NCBI RefSeq assembly: GCF_034259425.1
Contig: NZ_JAXIVU010000007.1
Coordinates: 62,001 to 126,000 of the forward strand
Direction: 5' to 3'
DNA: 64,000 bases
Origin: Denitrificimonas halotolerans
GTDB lineage: Bacteria; Pseudomonadota; Gammaproteobacteria; Pseudomonadales; Pseudomonadaceae
Part shown: positions 7,265 through 15,878 of the stretch, one piece after another
Position numbering within the stretch: position 1 is the stretch's first letter
How the letters are laid out: the number at the start of each line of letters is the position of its first letter
Translations under genes and position numbers: made by a program
The notes under the pieces: generated by a model
What the model was told of the DNA's origin: nothing
The model's database searches: none
What the model saw: the letters and a program-made list of their open reading frames with translations, nothing else

Positions 7265-9484
7265 GTGACTGAACGCTATTTACGTATCGCTTTACCATCG
7301 CCACTGCGCCGACTCTTTGACTATCGTGCACCGGCGCAAATTCCAGAGTCTGCCTGGCAGCCCGGCGTACGTGTGCGCGTACCTTTTGGTCGTCGCGAAA
7401 TGATTGGAATTTTAGTTGAGACAGCAACCACCACCAATGTGCCTACGGATAAACTTAAAGATGCATTAGAACTACTCGATAGCCAACCGCTCTTGCCGGA
7501 TGACATCATGCGTCTATGCTTGTGGGCTGCGCAGTACTATCAGCATAGCTTAGGCGATACCTTTAGTTGGGCTTTACCGACTTTACTGCGCCAAGGTGAA
7601 CCTGCTGAAGCACGCCAGAAAAAAATATGGCAGGCTAAACGACCACTGAATTTAGAAGACTCTTTATTAATTCGAGCACCGCGGCAGCTCGCAGCAATAA
7701 AAGTATTAGCTCAACATAGCCAAGGAATTGCCCATGAACGCCTAGAGCAATTTGGCATCAGTAAAGACAGCGTCACGGCTTTATTAAAAAAAGGGCTCGT
7801 CACCCAGCACCTTTTACAATTACAAGATACGCCACACAAAACACCCAGTCTGGCACAACCAGAACTGCCCCTTAATGATGAGCAGCAAGCGGCATTCAAT
7901 GCTATTCATGCCAATCAGAAAACTTTTAAAACTTACTTACTTGCTGGTATCACTGGCAGCGGTAAAACAGAAGTTTACTTACAACTGATCCGTGAAACTT
8001 TGGCAGCAGGTCAGCAGGTCTTGGTCTTGATCCCTGAAATCAATCTAGGCCCACAAACTCTAGAGCGTTTTACCAAGCGTTTTAATGCCCGTATTGCATT
8101 ACTGCACTCTCATGTTAATGATCGTGAGCGTTTAGAGGCTTGGCTTGCTGCGCGCTCAGGTCATGCCGATATCATTATTGGTACCCGCTCCGCACTCTTT
8201 ACCCCATTGCAACAACTGGGTCTGATTATTATTGATGAAGAGCACGACTCATCTTATAAACAACAAGAAGGTCTACGCTACCATGCACGGGATTTAGCCT
8301 TAGTCCGCGCACGCGCTGCCAATGTGCCGGTGGTGTTAGGCTCAGCCACACCTAGCTTAGAAAGCTTGCATAATGCCCATAGTGGGCGTTTTGCCTTATT
8401 ACGCCTGAATAAACGTGCCGGCGGCGCAATCCAACCGAAATTTATTCGTCTAGATGTGCGCAGCTTACCTCTGGATTCCGGCATCAGCGCACCACTGCAA
8501 AAAGAGATTCGTAAAACCCTTGAAGCAGGCCAACAAGTTTTAGTTTTTCTTAATCGCCGTGGCTTTGCACCGGTCTTAATGTGCAACGATTGTGGTTGGA
8601 TGAGCCAATGCTCACAGTGTGATGCTCGTCTAACCTTACATCAACGCTACAATGAATTACGCTGCCATCACTGCGGCCATGTTGAAATACGTCCACACCA
8701 TTGCCCTAGCTGTAACAAAATTGATTTACGTCCAGTAGGTGCCGGTACCGAGCGCGCAGAAGAACGTCTACAAATTTTATTTCCCAATACGCCTGTGTTG
8801 CGTATTGACCGCGACAGTACTGCACGTAAGGGTTCAATGGATGCTTTATTAGGCACCATTAATAGTGGCGATCCTTGTATTATGATTGGCACGCAAATGC
8901 TAGCTAAAGGACACCACTTTCCCCGCGTCACCTTGGTAGCAATTTTAAATGCTGATGGTGGATTATTTTCTGCTGACTTTCGCGCTGGCGAGAAAATGGC
9001 ACAATTAATTGTGCAAGTAGCAGGCCGCGCTGGACGCGCTGGCGATCCTGGGCGCGTTATTATTCAGAGTGAGCTCGCTGACCATCCTTTACTGGTACAG
9101 TTAAGTGAACAGGGTTATTTTGCCTTTGCCGAGCAAGCCTTAAATGAACGCTGCAGTACGGGGCTACCTCCTTTTAGTCATTTAGCTTTATTAAGGGCTG
9201 ATGCCTTAAAGCCAGAACTGGCTGATATGTTCCTAGAGGATGCGTATAGCATTGCCGAGCAACTATTACAGCAGCTTAAAATTGAAGGTGTGGAGTTGCT
9301 AGGTCCAGTCTCCTCTCCTATGGAACGCCGCGCTGGTCGCTACCGAGCACAACTGTTATTACAAGCCAATAACCGAGCTCAACTCCATCGTTTGCTTACT
9401 CCTTTATGCAGTAATCTAGAAGTTCTACCTAGCGCACGGCAGAGCCGTTGGTCCATCGATGTCGACCCAATTGATTTATTTTAA
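7265..9484 (+). CDS. priA: Primosomal protein N' (PriA helicase)
   Basis: A 739-residue superfamily 2 helicase that restarts stalled replication forks by recognising D-loops and forks and loading DnaB with PriB/DnaT. The N-terminal fork-binding domain begins RYLRIALPSPLRRLFDY. Walker A is GITGSGKT (about residue 229) and Walker B is DEEH (about 323). A zinc-binding insert with paired cysteines (CNDCG, CSQC, CHHCG, CPSC) spans about 440-486. The ARRGR-type helicase motif appears as AGRAGRAGDPG. Start is GTG at 7265 after GGGGTATAGGT. The length matches the family (about 730). argS follows closely, as in P. aeruginosa. Confidence 0.97.
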   Translation: MTERYLRIALPSPLRRLFDYRAPAQIPESAWQPGVRVRVPFGRREMIGILVETATTTNVPTDKLKDALELLDSQPLLPDDIMRLCLWAAQYYQHSLGDTFSWALPTLLRQGEPAEARQKKIWQAKRPLNLEDSLLIRAPRQLAAIKVLAQHSQGIAHERLEQFGISKDSVTALLKKGLVTQHLLQLQDTPHKTPSLAQPELPLNDEQQAAFNAIHANQKTFKTYLLAGITGSGKTEVYLQLIRETLAAGQQVLVLIPEINLGPQTLERFTKRFNARIALLHSHVNDRERLEAWLAARSGHADIIIGTRSALFTPLQQLGLIIIDEEHDSSYKQQEGLRYHARDLALVRARAANVPVVLGSATPSLESLHNAHSGRFALLRLNKRAGGAIQPKFIRLDVRSLPLDSGISAPLQKEIRKTLEAGQQVLVFLNRRGFAPVLMCNDCGWMSQCSQCDARLTLHQRYNELRCHHCGHVEIRPHHCPSCNKIDLRPVGAGTERAEERLQILFPNTPVLRIDRDSTARKGSMDALLGTINSGDPCIMIGTQMLAKGHHFPRVTLVAILNADGGLFSADFRAGEKMAQLIVQVAGRAGRAGDPGRVIIQSELADHPLLVQLSEQGYFAFAEQALNERCSTGLPPFSHLALLRADALKPELADMFLEDAYSIAEQLLQQLKIEGVELLGPVSSPMERRAGRYRAQLLLQANNRAQLHRLLTPLCSNLEVLPSARQSRWSIDVDPIDLF

Positions 9485-9586
9485 ACACCTTGACTCCCTT
9501 GCTGCTTGAAGCATTCGCTCAGGAAGTCGATAATAGACCATTTTACTCAGCACCTTTTCGCTGATTCGCCTTCGTTAAGAGAAATT

Positions 9587-11329
9587 ATGAAAGACAGTAT
9601 CCGCAATCTAATTCAGCTCGCAGTCAATCAACTTATCAGCGAAGGAATCCTTCCCGAAGATTTTGTAGCCAATATTCAAGTGGAGAACACGCGGGATAAA
9701 TCCCACGGCGACTTCGCTAGCAATATCGCCATGATGTTGGCTAAGCCGGCCAAAATGAAGCCACGCGATTTAGCTGAACGACTCGTTAAGGCCCTGCCAG
9801 AAGATCCGCAAGTGCGCGAAGTGGCTATTGCTGGCCCAGGTTTTTTAAACTTTTTCCAAAATCACGACGCTTTAGCACAGCGTTTAGATGCAGCTTTAAC
9901 CGACGCACAAGTTGGTGTTGCTCAGCAGCAGCCCGCTCAGCGTGTGGTGGTAGACTTATCTTCACCTAATTTAGCCAAAGAAATGCACGTTGGTCACTTA
10001 CGCTCCACCATTATTGGTGATGCAGTGGCACGTGTTTTAGAGTTTTTAGGCCACGATGTGATCCGCCAAAATCACGTCGGCGACTGGGGCACTCAATTCG
10101 GTATGCTTTTAGCCTACCTCTTAGAAAATCCTAGCGCCACCGAAACTCAACTGTCAGACTTAGAAGCCTTTTACCGTGCTGCCAAGCAACGCTTTGATGA
10201 GTCCCCAGAGTTTGCTGAGCAGGCTCGCGGATTGGTAGTCAAATTACAGGCTGGCGATCCAGAATGCTTACGCCTGTGGCAACAGTTTAATAATGTTTCA
10301 CTCAGCCACTGCCAAGAGCTGTACGACCGTTTAGGTGTCAAGCTCAGCATGGATGATGTCCGTGGTGAAAGCTCTTACAATGATGACTTGGCTCAGGTTG
10401 TAGCTGATCTCCGTGAGAAAAACTTATTGACTGAAGACGCCGGTGCTCAATGCGTCTTTTTAGATGAGTTTAAAAACAGCGAAGATAAAATTTTGCCAGT
10501 CATCGTACAAAAAGCTGACGGCGGCTACCTGTATTCCACCACTGACTTAGCTGCAATGCGCTACCGCAGCCAAACGCTCAAGGCAGACCGAGCGCTATAC
10601 TTTGTTGACCAACGCCAAGCTTTACACTTTCAAATGGTCTTTGCCGTAGCTCGGCATGCCGACTTTGTTCACCCTGGAATGCAGCTAGAGCACATGGGTT
10701 TCGGCACCATGAATGGCCCTGATGGTCGCCCTTTCAAAACCCGTGATGGCGGTACAGTCAAGCTGGTAGATTTACTCAATGAGGCAGAGCAACGCGCTTA
10801 TACTCTAGTTAAAGAAAAGAACCCTAAGCTCGAAGAAAGTGAACTACAAAAGATCGCCCAAGCGGTAGGTATTGGTGCGGTCAAATATGCAGATCTCAGC
10901 AAGCACCGTAGCAGCGATTACAGTTTTAACTTTGATCAAATGCTCAGCTTTGAAGGCAATACAGCGCCTTACCTACTGTATGCCTACACCCGTGTAGCAA
11001 GCGTTTTTAGACGCACCGACTTCACAATGAACTCTACGCTACCTGGTAAAATTCAGCTTACCAGCGAATCTGAACAAGTACTTGCCGCGAGCCTACAACG
11101 CTTTACTGAAGTACTTTACAATATTGCTGATAAAGGCACTCCCCACATCCTCTGTACCTACCTGTATGAGTTAGCTGGACAATTTTCAAGCTTCTATGAA
11201 AACTGCCCTATTTTATCAGCAGAAGATGAAGCGACCCGACACAGTCGTTTACGCCTTGCAGCCCTTACCGGCCGTACTTTAAAGCAAGGTCTCGAGCTGT
11301 TAGGGCTACAGACTTTGGAGCGCATGTAA
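9587..11329 (+). CDS. argS: Arginyl-tRNA synthetase
   Basis: Class I aminoacyl-tRNA synthetase that charges tRNA-Arg, 580 residues. The N-terminal Add-1 domain begins MKDSIRNLIQLA. The HIGH motif appears as MHVGHLRS near residue 133 (SSPNLAKEMHVGH). The C-terminal DALR anticodon-binding domain starts near SFEGNTAPYLLYAYTRV. An upstream TTG at 9506 is open in frame, but the ATG at 9587 gives the N-terminus conserved in Pseudomonas ArgS. One base separates the stop from the next ATG, so argS and the SPOR gene are almost certainly cotranscribed. Confidence 0.96.
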   Translation: MKDSIRNLIQLAVNQLISEGILPEDFVANIQVENTRDKSHGDFASNIAMMLAKPAKMKPRDLAERLVKALPEDPQVREVAIAGPGFLNFFQNHDALAQRLDAALTDAQVGVAQQQPAQRVVVDLSSPNLAKEMHVGHLRSTIIGDAVARVLEFLGHDVIRQNHVGDWGTQFGMLLAYLLENPSATETQLSDLEAFYRAAKQRFDESPEFAEQARGLVVKLQAGDPECLRLWQQFNNVSLSHCQELYDRLGVKLSMDDVRGESSYNDDLAQVVADLREKNLLTEDAGAQCVFLDEFKNSEDKILPVIVQKADGGYLYSTTDLAAMRYRSQTLKADRALYFVDQRQALHFQMVFAVARHADFVHPGMQLEHMGFGTMNGPDGRPFKTRDGGTVKLVDLLNEAEQRAYTLVKEKNPKLEESELQKIAQAVGIGAVKYADLSKHRSSDYSFNFDQMLSFEGNTAPYLLYAYTRVASVFRRTDFTMNSTLPGKIQLTSESEQVLAASLQRFTEVLYNIADKGTPHILCTYLYELAGQFSSFYENCPILSAEDEATRHSRLRLAALTGRTLKQGLELLGLQTLERM

Positions 11330-11330
11330 C

Positions 11331-11996
11331 ATGGCTGCACGTAAAAAGGCAGCGCCAAAAAGGGGCGCAAGCCGCTATCAGACACCAGCTAAAAAGCCTA
11401 TACATCCGCTAATCTGGGTCATTTCTGGCCTGATTATCGGTATTTTTGCGATGTCATTATTTCGCTTTGAACCCGGGCAGGAGACAATCAAGCGCGAACC
11501 AACTGTAACTGAAAAAAAACCTACGCCACAAACAAAGGAAGACACTGCGAATAAGCCTAAGTTTGAGTTTTACACCTTATTATCTGAGTCTGAAGTGATT
11601 GTTCCGCCGGAGGCGTTACCCGAAAAAACACCGCCACCACCGCCACCACCAACTAAGAAACAAGTGGATGAGGCAAAAAAAGCTGAGGCCGCTCGAGCGC
11701 AGGCAATTTTGGATGGCAAAACACCGCCACCTCCGCCACCCGCTAAAAAAGAAAGCAAAACTCAGTTTTACTTACAGGCTGGCTCTTTCCCTGAGCGCTC
11801 CAAGGCTGAAAGCGTACGTGCACAACTCTTACTCAGCGGTCAAAATGTTCACATTGAAGCAGGTCAAGTTGCAGATAAAACCTGGCACCGTGTACTGGTT
11901 GGCCCTTTTGTAAGTCGTGAACAGTTAGCTGTTGCGCAAAAACAATTGGCGGCTAACGGTTTTAACAATCTCTTACTACAACGTAAAAGTCGTTAA
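11331..11996 (+). CDS. SPOR-domain cell-division-type membrane protein (FtsN-like)
   Basis: A 221-residue bitopic inner-membrane protein. It has a short basic cytoplasmic tail (AARKKAAPKRGA), one transmembrane helix at about residues 27-45 (LIWVISGLIIGIFAMSLF), a proline- and lysine-rich linker with two polyproline runs, and a C-terminal SPOR domain from about 142 (QFYLQAGSFPERSKAE to the end). SPOR domains bind denuded septal peptidoglycan. The layout and its place after argS match the P. aeruginosa PA5052-type protein often called FtsN-like. Whether it is the true FtsN is not decidable from sequence alone. Confidence 0.85.
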   Translation: MAARKKAAPKRGASRYQTPAKKPIHPLIWVISGLIIGIFAMSLFRFEPGQETIKREPTVTEKKPTPQTKEDTANKPKFEFYTLLSESEVIVPPEALPEKTPPPPPPPTKKQVDEAKKAEAARAQAILDGKTPPPPPPAKKESKTQFYLQAGSFPERSKAESVRAQLLLSGQNVHIEAGQVADKTWHRVLVGPFVSREQLAVAQKQLAANGFNNLLLQRKSR

Positions 11997-12011
11997 CTTT
12001 TGCACCGCCAT

Positions 12012-12046
12012 AGACTCTAAGTATGCCCACAGCATACTTAGAGTCT
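12012..12046 (+). terminator. Hairpin after the argS-SPOR operon
   Basis: Perfect 14-bp inverted repeat AGACTCTAAGTATG / CATACTTAGAGTCT with a 7-base loop, 15 bases after the SPOR stop codon. The 3' side is followed by CCGTCC, not a U-run, so it may act as a weak or Rho-assisted terminator or an mRNA-stabilising end. Confidence 0.6.
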
Positions 12047-12177
12047 CCGTCCTGTCATGCTGTTATACCAAGCTCTCAAAACTGCATCACATATAGGGAA
12101 TGACGCACGTATTCATTACTCCAGACACTTAAAGCGCCTCTATAGCATTATAAAATTCCTAGATTTCTAATAACCCC

Positions 12178-12206
12178 CTTGAACCCTGCACAATTCATCC
12201 CCATAT
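12178..12206 (+). promoter_or_regulatory. Sigma-32 (RpoH)-type heat-shock promoter of hslVU
   Basis: CTTGAA at 12178-12183 and CCCCATAT at 12199-12206 are separated by 15 bases, matching the CTTGAA-N11-16-CCCCATnT pattern of RpoH promoters. It lies 43 bases upstream of the hslV start codon. hslVU is a classical heat-shock operon. Confidence 0.8.
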
Positions 12207-12249
12207 CTTATTAATCAGGGCATTTGCCCATCAGCGTGGAGAATTTCCC

Positions 12250-12780
12250 TTGACCACAATTGTTTCAATTCGTCGCAACGGCAAAGTCGTAATGGGTGGT
12301 GACGGCCAAGTTTCCCTTGGCAATACTGTTATGAAAGGCAATGCTAAAAAAGTGCGTCGCCTCTATCATGGCCAAGTACTGGCAGGCTTTGCCGGTGCTA
12401 CTGCTGACGCTTTTACTTTATTTGAGCGCTTCGAAGGTCAGCTGGAAAAACATCAAGGCCACTTAGTGCGCGCAGCCGTTGAGTTAGCCAAAGACTGGCG
12501 GACCGACCGCTCCTTAAGCCGCCTTGAAGCCATGTTGGCCGTAGCCAACAAAGATGCCTCTCTCATTATTACTGGTAATGGTGACGTTGTAGAACCTGAA
12601 CACGGCCTGATCGCCATGGGTTCTGGCGGAGGTTTTGCTCAAGCAGCAGCCCTTGCCCTGTTAGAAAACAGCGACCTGTCGGCACGTGAAATCACAGAAA
12701 AAGCCTTGCATATTGCCGGTTCTATCTGTGTATTCACCAACCAAAACTTGACTATCGAAGAGCAGGATAGCGCCATTTAA
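12250..12780 (+). CDS. hslV: ATP-dependent protease peptidase subunit HslV
   Basis: A 176-residue N-terminal threonine peptidase of the HslVU (ClpQY) proteasome-like protease. After removal of the initiator the protein starts TTIVSIRRNGKVVMGGDGQ, so the nucleophilic Thr is exposed; the conserved MGSGGGFAQAAA segment is also present. HslV forms two hexameric rings capped by HslU. The start is TTG at 12250 with GGAG 11 bases upstream; TTG is the only start giving the mature Thr. hslU follows after 20 bases, so they form one operon under the RpoH-type promoter. Confidence 0.97.
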   Translation: MTTIVSIRRNGKVVMGGDGQVSLGNTVMKGNAKKVRRLYHGQVLAGFAGATADAFTLFERFEGQLEKHQGHLVRAAVELAKDWRTDRSLSRLEAMLAVANKDASLIITGNGDVVEPEHGLIAMGSGGGFAQAAALALLENSDLSAREITEKALHIAGSICVFTNQNLTIEEQDSAI

Positions 12781-12800
12781 GCGCACCTCGGAGACCCATA

Positions 12801-14138
12801 ATGTCCATGACACCTCGTGAAATTGTGCATGAGCTCAACCGCCATATTGTTGGCCAAAATGATGCCAAACGTGCGGTTGCGATTGCCCTGCGCAACCGTT
12901 GGAGACGCATGCAGTTGTCCTCGGACCTGCGTAATGAAGTAACTCCAAAAAATATTTTAATGATTGGCCCAACCGGTGTCGGTAAAACTGAAATTGCCCG
13001 CCGCTTAGCCAAACTCGTGAATGCACCTTTTATTAAGGTTGAAGCAACTAAATTTACCGAAGTAGGCTATGTTGGTCGCGATGTTGAATCGATCATTCGT
13101 GATCTTGCCGATGCCGCAGTAAAAATGCTGCGCGAGCAAGAAATGAAAAGTATGCGTAATCGCGCTGAAGATGCTGCTGAGGAGCGTATCTTAGACGCCT
13201 TACTACCGCCGGCTCGCCAAGGCTTAGACGATACCGCAGAACGCACCGACTCGAGCACACGCCAACTGTTCCGTAAGCGCTTACGCGAGGGGCAGTTAGA
13301 CGATAAAGAAATTGAAATCAATGTTGCTGAAGCGCCTGCTGGCGTAGAAATCATGACCCCACCGGGCATGGAAGAAATGACCAGCCAGCTACAAAGCCTC
13401 TTCTCAGGTTTAAGCAAAGGCAAAACCAAAAGCCGCAAGCTACGTGTTGCCGATGCCATGAAACTCATTCGTGATGAAGAAGCAGCAAAGCTGGTCAATG
13501 AAGAAGATATTAAAGTCCGCGCACTGGAAGCTGTTGAACAAAATGGTATTGTCTTCTTAGATGAAATTGACAAAATTTCCAAACGTGGCAATGCCGGTGG
13601 TGCAGATGTATCTCGTGAAGGCGTGCAACGTGATTTATTACCACTGATTGAAGGTTGCACTGTTAGTACTAAACTGGGCATGGTCAAAACAGACCACATT
13701 CTGTTTATCGCTTCTGGCGCGTTCCACCTGAGTAAACCCAGTGATTTAGTACCTGAACTACAAGGTCGCCTACCAATTCGCGTTGAACTGAAAGCCCTTA
13801 CGCCTGATGACTTTAAGCGTATTCTCAGCGAGCCTGATGCTTCTCTCACTGAGCAATATGTTGCGCTTCTAGCCACTGAAGGCCTCAATGTAACCTTTAC
13901 CGAAAGTGGTATTGAGCGTATTGCACAAATTGCTTGGCAAGTGAACGAAAAAACTGAAAATATCGGTGCTCGTCGCTTACATACGCTGCTTGAGCGCCTA
14001 CTCGAAGAAGTGTCTTTTGATGCTGCTGAACTGGCTGAAAAGTACAGTAATAGAGCACTGGAAATTGACGCAGCCTATGTAGATCAACACCTCGGCGAAC
14101 TGGCCGAAGATGAAGATCTGTCGCGCTATATTTTATAA
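12801..14138 (+). CDS. hslU: HslU ATPase (ClpY) unfoldase
   Basis: A 445-residue AAA+ ATPase that unfolds substrates and feeds them to HslV. Walker A is GPTGVGKTEIA (about residue 56-66), Walker B is VFLDEIDKI (about 250), the I-domain insertion lies between them, and sensor/arginine motifs are in the C-terminal part (GARRLHTLLERLLEEV). The C-terminus ends in DLSRYIL, the tail that docks into HslV pockets. The ATG at 12801 has GGAG upstream. Length agrees with the family (about 443). Confidence 0.97.
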   Translation: MSMTPREIVHELNRHIVGQNDAKRAVAIALRNRWRRMQLSSDLRNEVTPKNILMIGPTGVGKTEIARRLAKLVNAPFIKVEATKFTEVGYVGRDVESIIRDLADAAVKMLREQEMKSMRNRAEDAAEERILDALLPPARQGLDDTAERTDSSTRQLFRKRLREGQLDDKEIEINVAEAPAGVEIMTPPGMEEMTSQLQSLFSGLSKGKTKSRKLRVADAMKLIRDEEAAKLVNEEDIKVRALEAVEQNGIVFLDEIDKISKRGNAGGADVSREGVQRDLLPLIEGCTVSTKLGMVKTDHILFIASGAFHLSKPSDLVPELQGRLPIRVELKALTPDDFKRILSEPDASLTEQYVALLATEGLNVTFTESGIERIAQIAWQVNEKTENIGARRLHTLLERLLEEVSFDAAELAEKYSNRALEIDAAYVDQHLGELAEDEDLSRYIL

Positions 14139-14150
14139 TCCGTTAGGCTT

Positions 14151-14174
14151 GTGCTGACACTCAAGTGTCGGCAC
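14151..14174 (+). terminator. Hairpin after hslU
   Basis: GTGCTGACAC / GTGTCGGCAC forms a 10-bp stem (one G-U pair) with a TCAA loop, 12 bases after the hslU stop. It is followed by ATTCTATTC. It may partly terminate transcription before the DUF971 gene. Confidence 0.5.
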
Positions 14175-14196
14175 ATTCTATTCAAGTGAGAACAGC

Positions 14197-14568
14197 ATGA
14201 TTCCTACACGCATTAAACTCAACAAAAGCTCAAAAACTCTCGAATTGGGCTATGCTGACGGACAAACATTCTCATTACCAGCTGAGTTTTTACGTGTGCA
14301 CTCCCCATCCGCAGAAGTGCAAGGTCATGGCAACCCGATACTTCAACACGGTAAAGCTAACGTAGCCCTCACCCACGTAGAAGCAGCAGGTCATTACGCC
14401 CTGAAACTCACCTTTGATGACGGTCATGACAGCGGTATTTATACTTGGACCTACCTACACCAGCTTGCAACTCAACAAGAGCAACTCTGGCAAACCTACT
14501 TAGATCAACTCCGTGCTGCGGGGCAATCACGCGACCCTAACGAATCTGTTGTACGCCTCATGCTCTGA
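14197..14568 (+). CDS. DUF971 (GBBH-like N-terminal domain) protein
   Basis: A 123-residue protein made of a single DUF971 / gamma-butyrobetaine hydroxylase-like N-terminal domain. Recognisable segments are LELGYADGQTFSLPAEFLRVHSPSAEVQGHG and the HYALKLTFDDGHDSGIYTWTYL stretch; HxxxH-like residues may bind metal. In other proteins this domain has been linked to Fe-S handling, but the stand-alone protein has no firm function. It corresponds in position to PA5055. In Pseudomonas phaC1 normally comes next; here it is absent. Confidence 0.88.
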   Translation: MIPTRIKLNKSSKTLELGYADGQTFSLPAEFLRVHSPSAEVQGHGNPILQHGKANVALTHVEAAGHYALKLTFDDGHDSGIYTWTYLHQLATQQEQLWQTYLDQLRAAGQSRDPNESVVRLML

Positions 14569-14650
14569 ACGAACCTTGAAAACACAAGCACAATTGACAG
14601 CTCTACACAGCAAAACTATTGTGCCATGTATAACATTATATCCGTAGCTC

Positions 14651-14673
14651 AAACACGCATGACCTGCGTGCTT
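14651..14673 (-). terminator. Hairpin downstream of the PHA-system gene
   Basis: On the minus strand AAGCACGCA / TGCGTGTTT forms a 9-bp stem with a 5-base loop just beyond the stop of the gene ending at 14695. The U-run is short, so it is a weak candidate terminator. Confidence 0.45.
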
Positions 14674-14694
14674 AAGCCACCGCTTTATCCCTAC

Positions 14695-14970
14695 TTAAGC
14701 TAAACGCTTATCAAGGGCATCTTCAATTTCCCGTTTAATCGTCCCGCTCAAGCCCGACAGCAAAAGCCCCAGCTTCAGATTGACACGTACCTTATCTTCT
14801 TCGACGTCAATGCTTCCACTGGCTCCAGTACGATGAAACTCTAGCGTATCTCCAACCCACTTATAAGTGACATCATATTGCTGGACCAATCGATCAGCCA
14901 GCTGTTGGGCTTTTTCACGTGCAACATCACGTCCCAAATTATGCTCTCGCTCAACTACAATTTTGCTCAT
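14695..14970 (-). CDS. Polyhydroxyalkanoic acid system family protein (PHA_gran_rgn)
   Basis: A 91-residue protein matching the PHA-granule-region family (PF09650): MSKIVVEREHNLG at the start, a helical KAQQLADRLVQQYDV segment, then WVGDTLEFHRTGASGSIDV and the conserved LGLLLSGLSGTIKREIEDAL end. Family members lie beside PHA synthesis genes in Pseudomonas, but no function is proven. It keeps the PA5062-like position next to ubiE (divergent), although the phaC1-Z-C2-D-F-I genes expected between it and DUF971 are not here. That suggests it does something independent of PHA storage. Confidence 0.82.
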   Translation of the reverse strand: MSKIVVEREHNLGRDVAREKAQQLADRLVQQYDVTYKWVGDTLEFHRTGASGSIDVEEDKVRVNLKLGLLLSGLSGTIKREIEDALDKRLA

Positions 14971-15107
14971 TTATACCCCTATGTGCTCCTTAAAGAGCTG
15001 TATTATCAATACTGTACGCAGCGATATTGCCTCTAATCTGCCTCGTGTCAAGACAAACAGCGCTGTGAGTATTAGAATGCTAGATATTCTGTCTAAGGTG
15101 AAGTTTT

Positions 15108-15878
15108 ATGAGCAATCAACGCGAGCCCAATTCCAACGAGCCAATCACTCACTTCGGTTTTGAAAATGTGCCTGAAAGCAAAAAGGCAGAAAAAGTTGCC
15201 GAAGTTTTCCATTCCGTTGCCGCCCGTTACGATATTATGAATGACGTCCTCTCCGGCGGCATGCATCGTCTTTGGAAACGTTTTACAATCGAGTTATCTG
15301 GTGTACGTCGTGGTAATAAAGTACTCGACATTGCCGGTGGAACTGGTGATCTAACCCGTAAATTCTCTAGCCTCGTTGGCCCTGAAGGCGAAGTAGTACT
15401 TGCTGACATCAACGACTCTATGCTGAAAGTAGGCCGTGACCGCCTATTAGATAAAGGCATTGCTCACAATGTTCACTTTGTTCAAGCCGATGCGGAGAAG
15501 CTGCCCTTCCCTGACAATCACTTTGATGTGGTCACCATCGCTTTTGGACTACGTAACGTCACTCATAAAGAAGACGCTCTACGCTCGATGCTACGTGTAT
15601 TAAAGCCTGGCGGCCGTTTGCTAGTACTGGAGTTTTCAAAACCTAAGAATTCCCTGCTATCAAAGTTTTACGATGCCTATTCATTTAAATTTATGCCATT
15701 AGCCGGAAAAATCATAACGGATGATGCTGATAGCTACCGATATTTAGCTGAGTCCATTCGCATGCATCCAGATCAGGAAACCCTCAAAAGTATGATGAAT
15801 GAGGCTGGTTTTGAACGTGTTACATTCCATAATATGACCGGTGGAATTGTCGCCTTACACCGTGGAATCAAGCCTTAA
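15108..15878 (+). CDS. ubiE: Ubiquinone/menaquinone C-methyltransferase UbiE
   Basis: A 256-residue class I SAM methyltransferase that performs the C-methylation step of ubiquinone (and menaquinone) synthesis. Family signatures are YDIMNDVLSGGMHRLWK near residue 42, the SAM-binding LDIAGGTGDLTR, the FPDNHFDVVTIAFGLRNVT signature and RVLKPGGRLLVLEFSKP. The start ATG has AAGGTGAAG upstream. Its stop overlaps the ubiJ ATG (TAATG), giving a translationally coupled ubiE-ubiJ-ubiB operon. Confidence 0.97.
   Translation: MSNQREPNSNEPITHFGFENVPESKKAEKVAEVFHSVAARYDIMNDVLSGGMHRLWKRFTIELSGVRRGNKVLDIAGGTGDLTRKFSSLVGPEGEVVLADINDSMLKVGRDRLLDKGIAHNVHFVQADAEKLPFPDNHFDVVTIAFGLRNVTHKEDALRSMLRVLKPGGRLLVLEFSKPKNSLLSKFYDAYSFKFMPLAGKIITDDADSYRYLAESIRMHPDQETLKSMMNEAGFERVTFHNMTGGIVALHRGIKP

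Noticed and set aside
9506..9586. 27-residue extension of ArgS from TTG
   Set aside because: The ATG at 9587 gives the N-terminus conserved in Pseudomonas ArgS.
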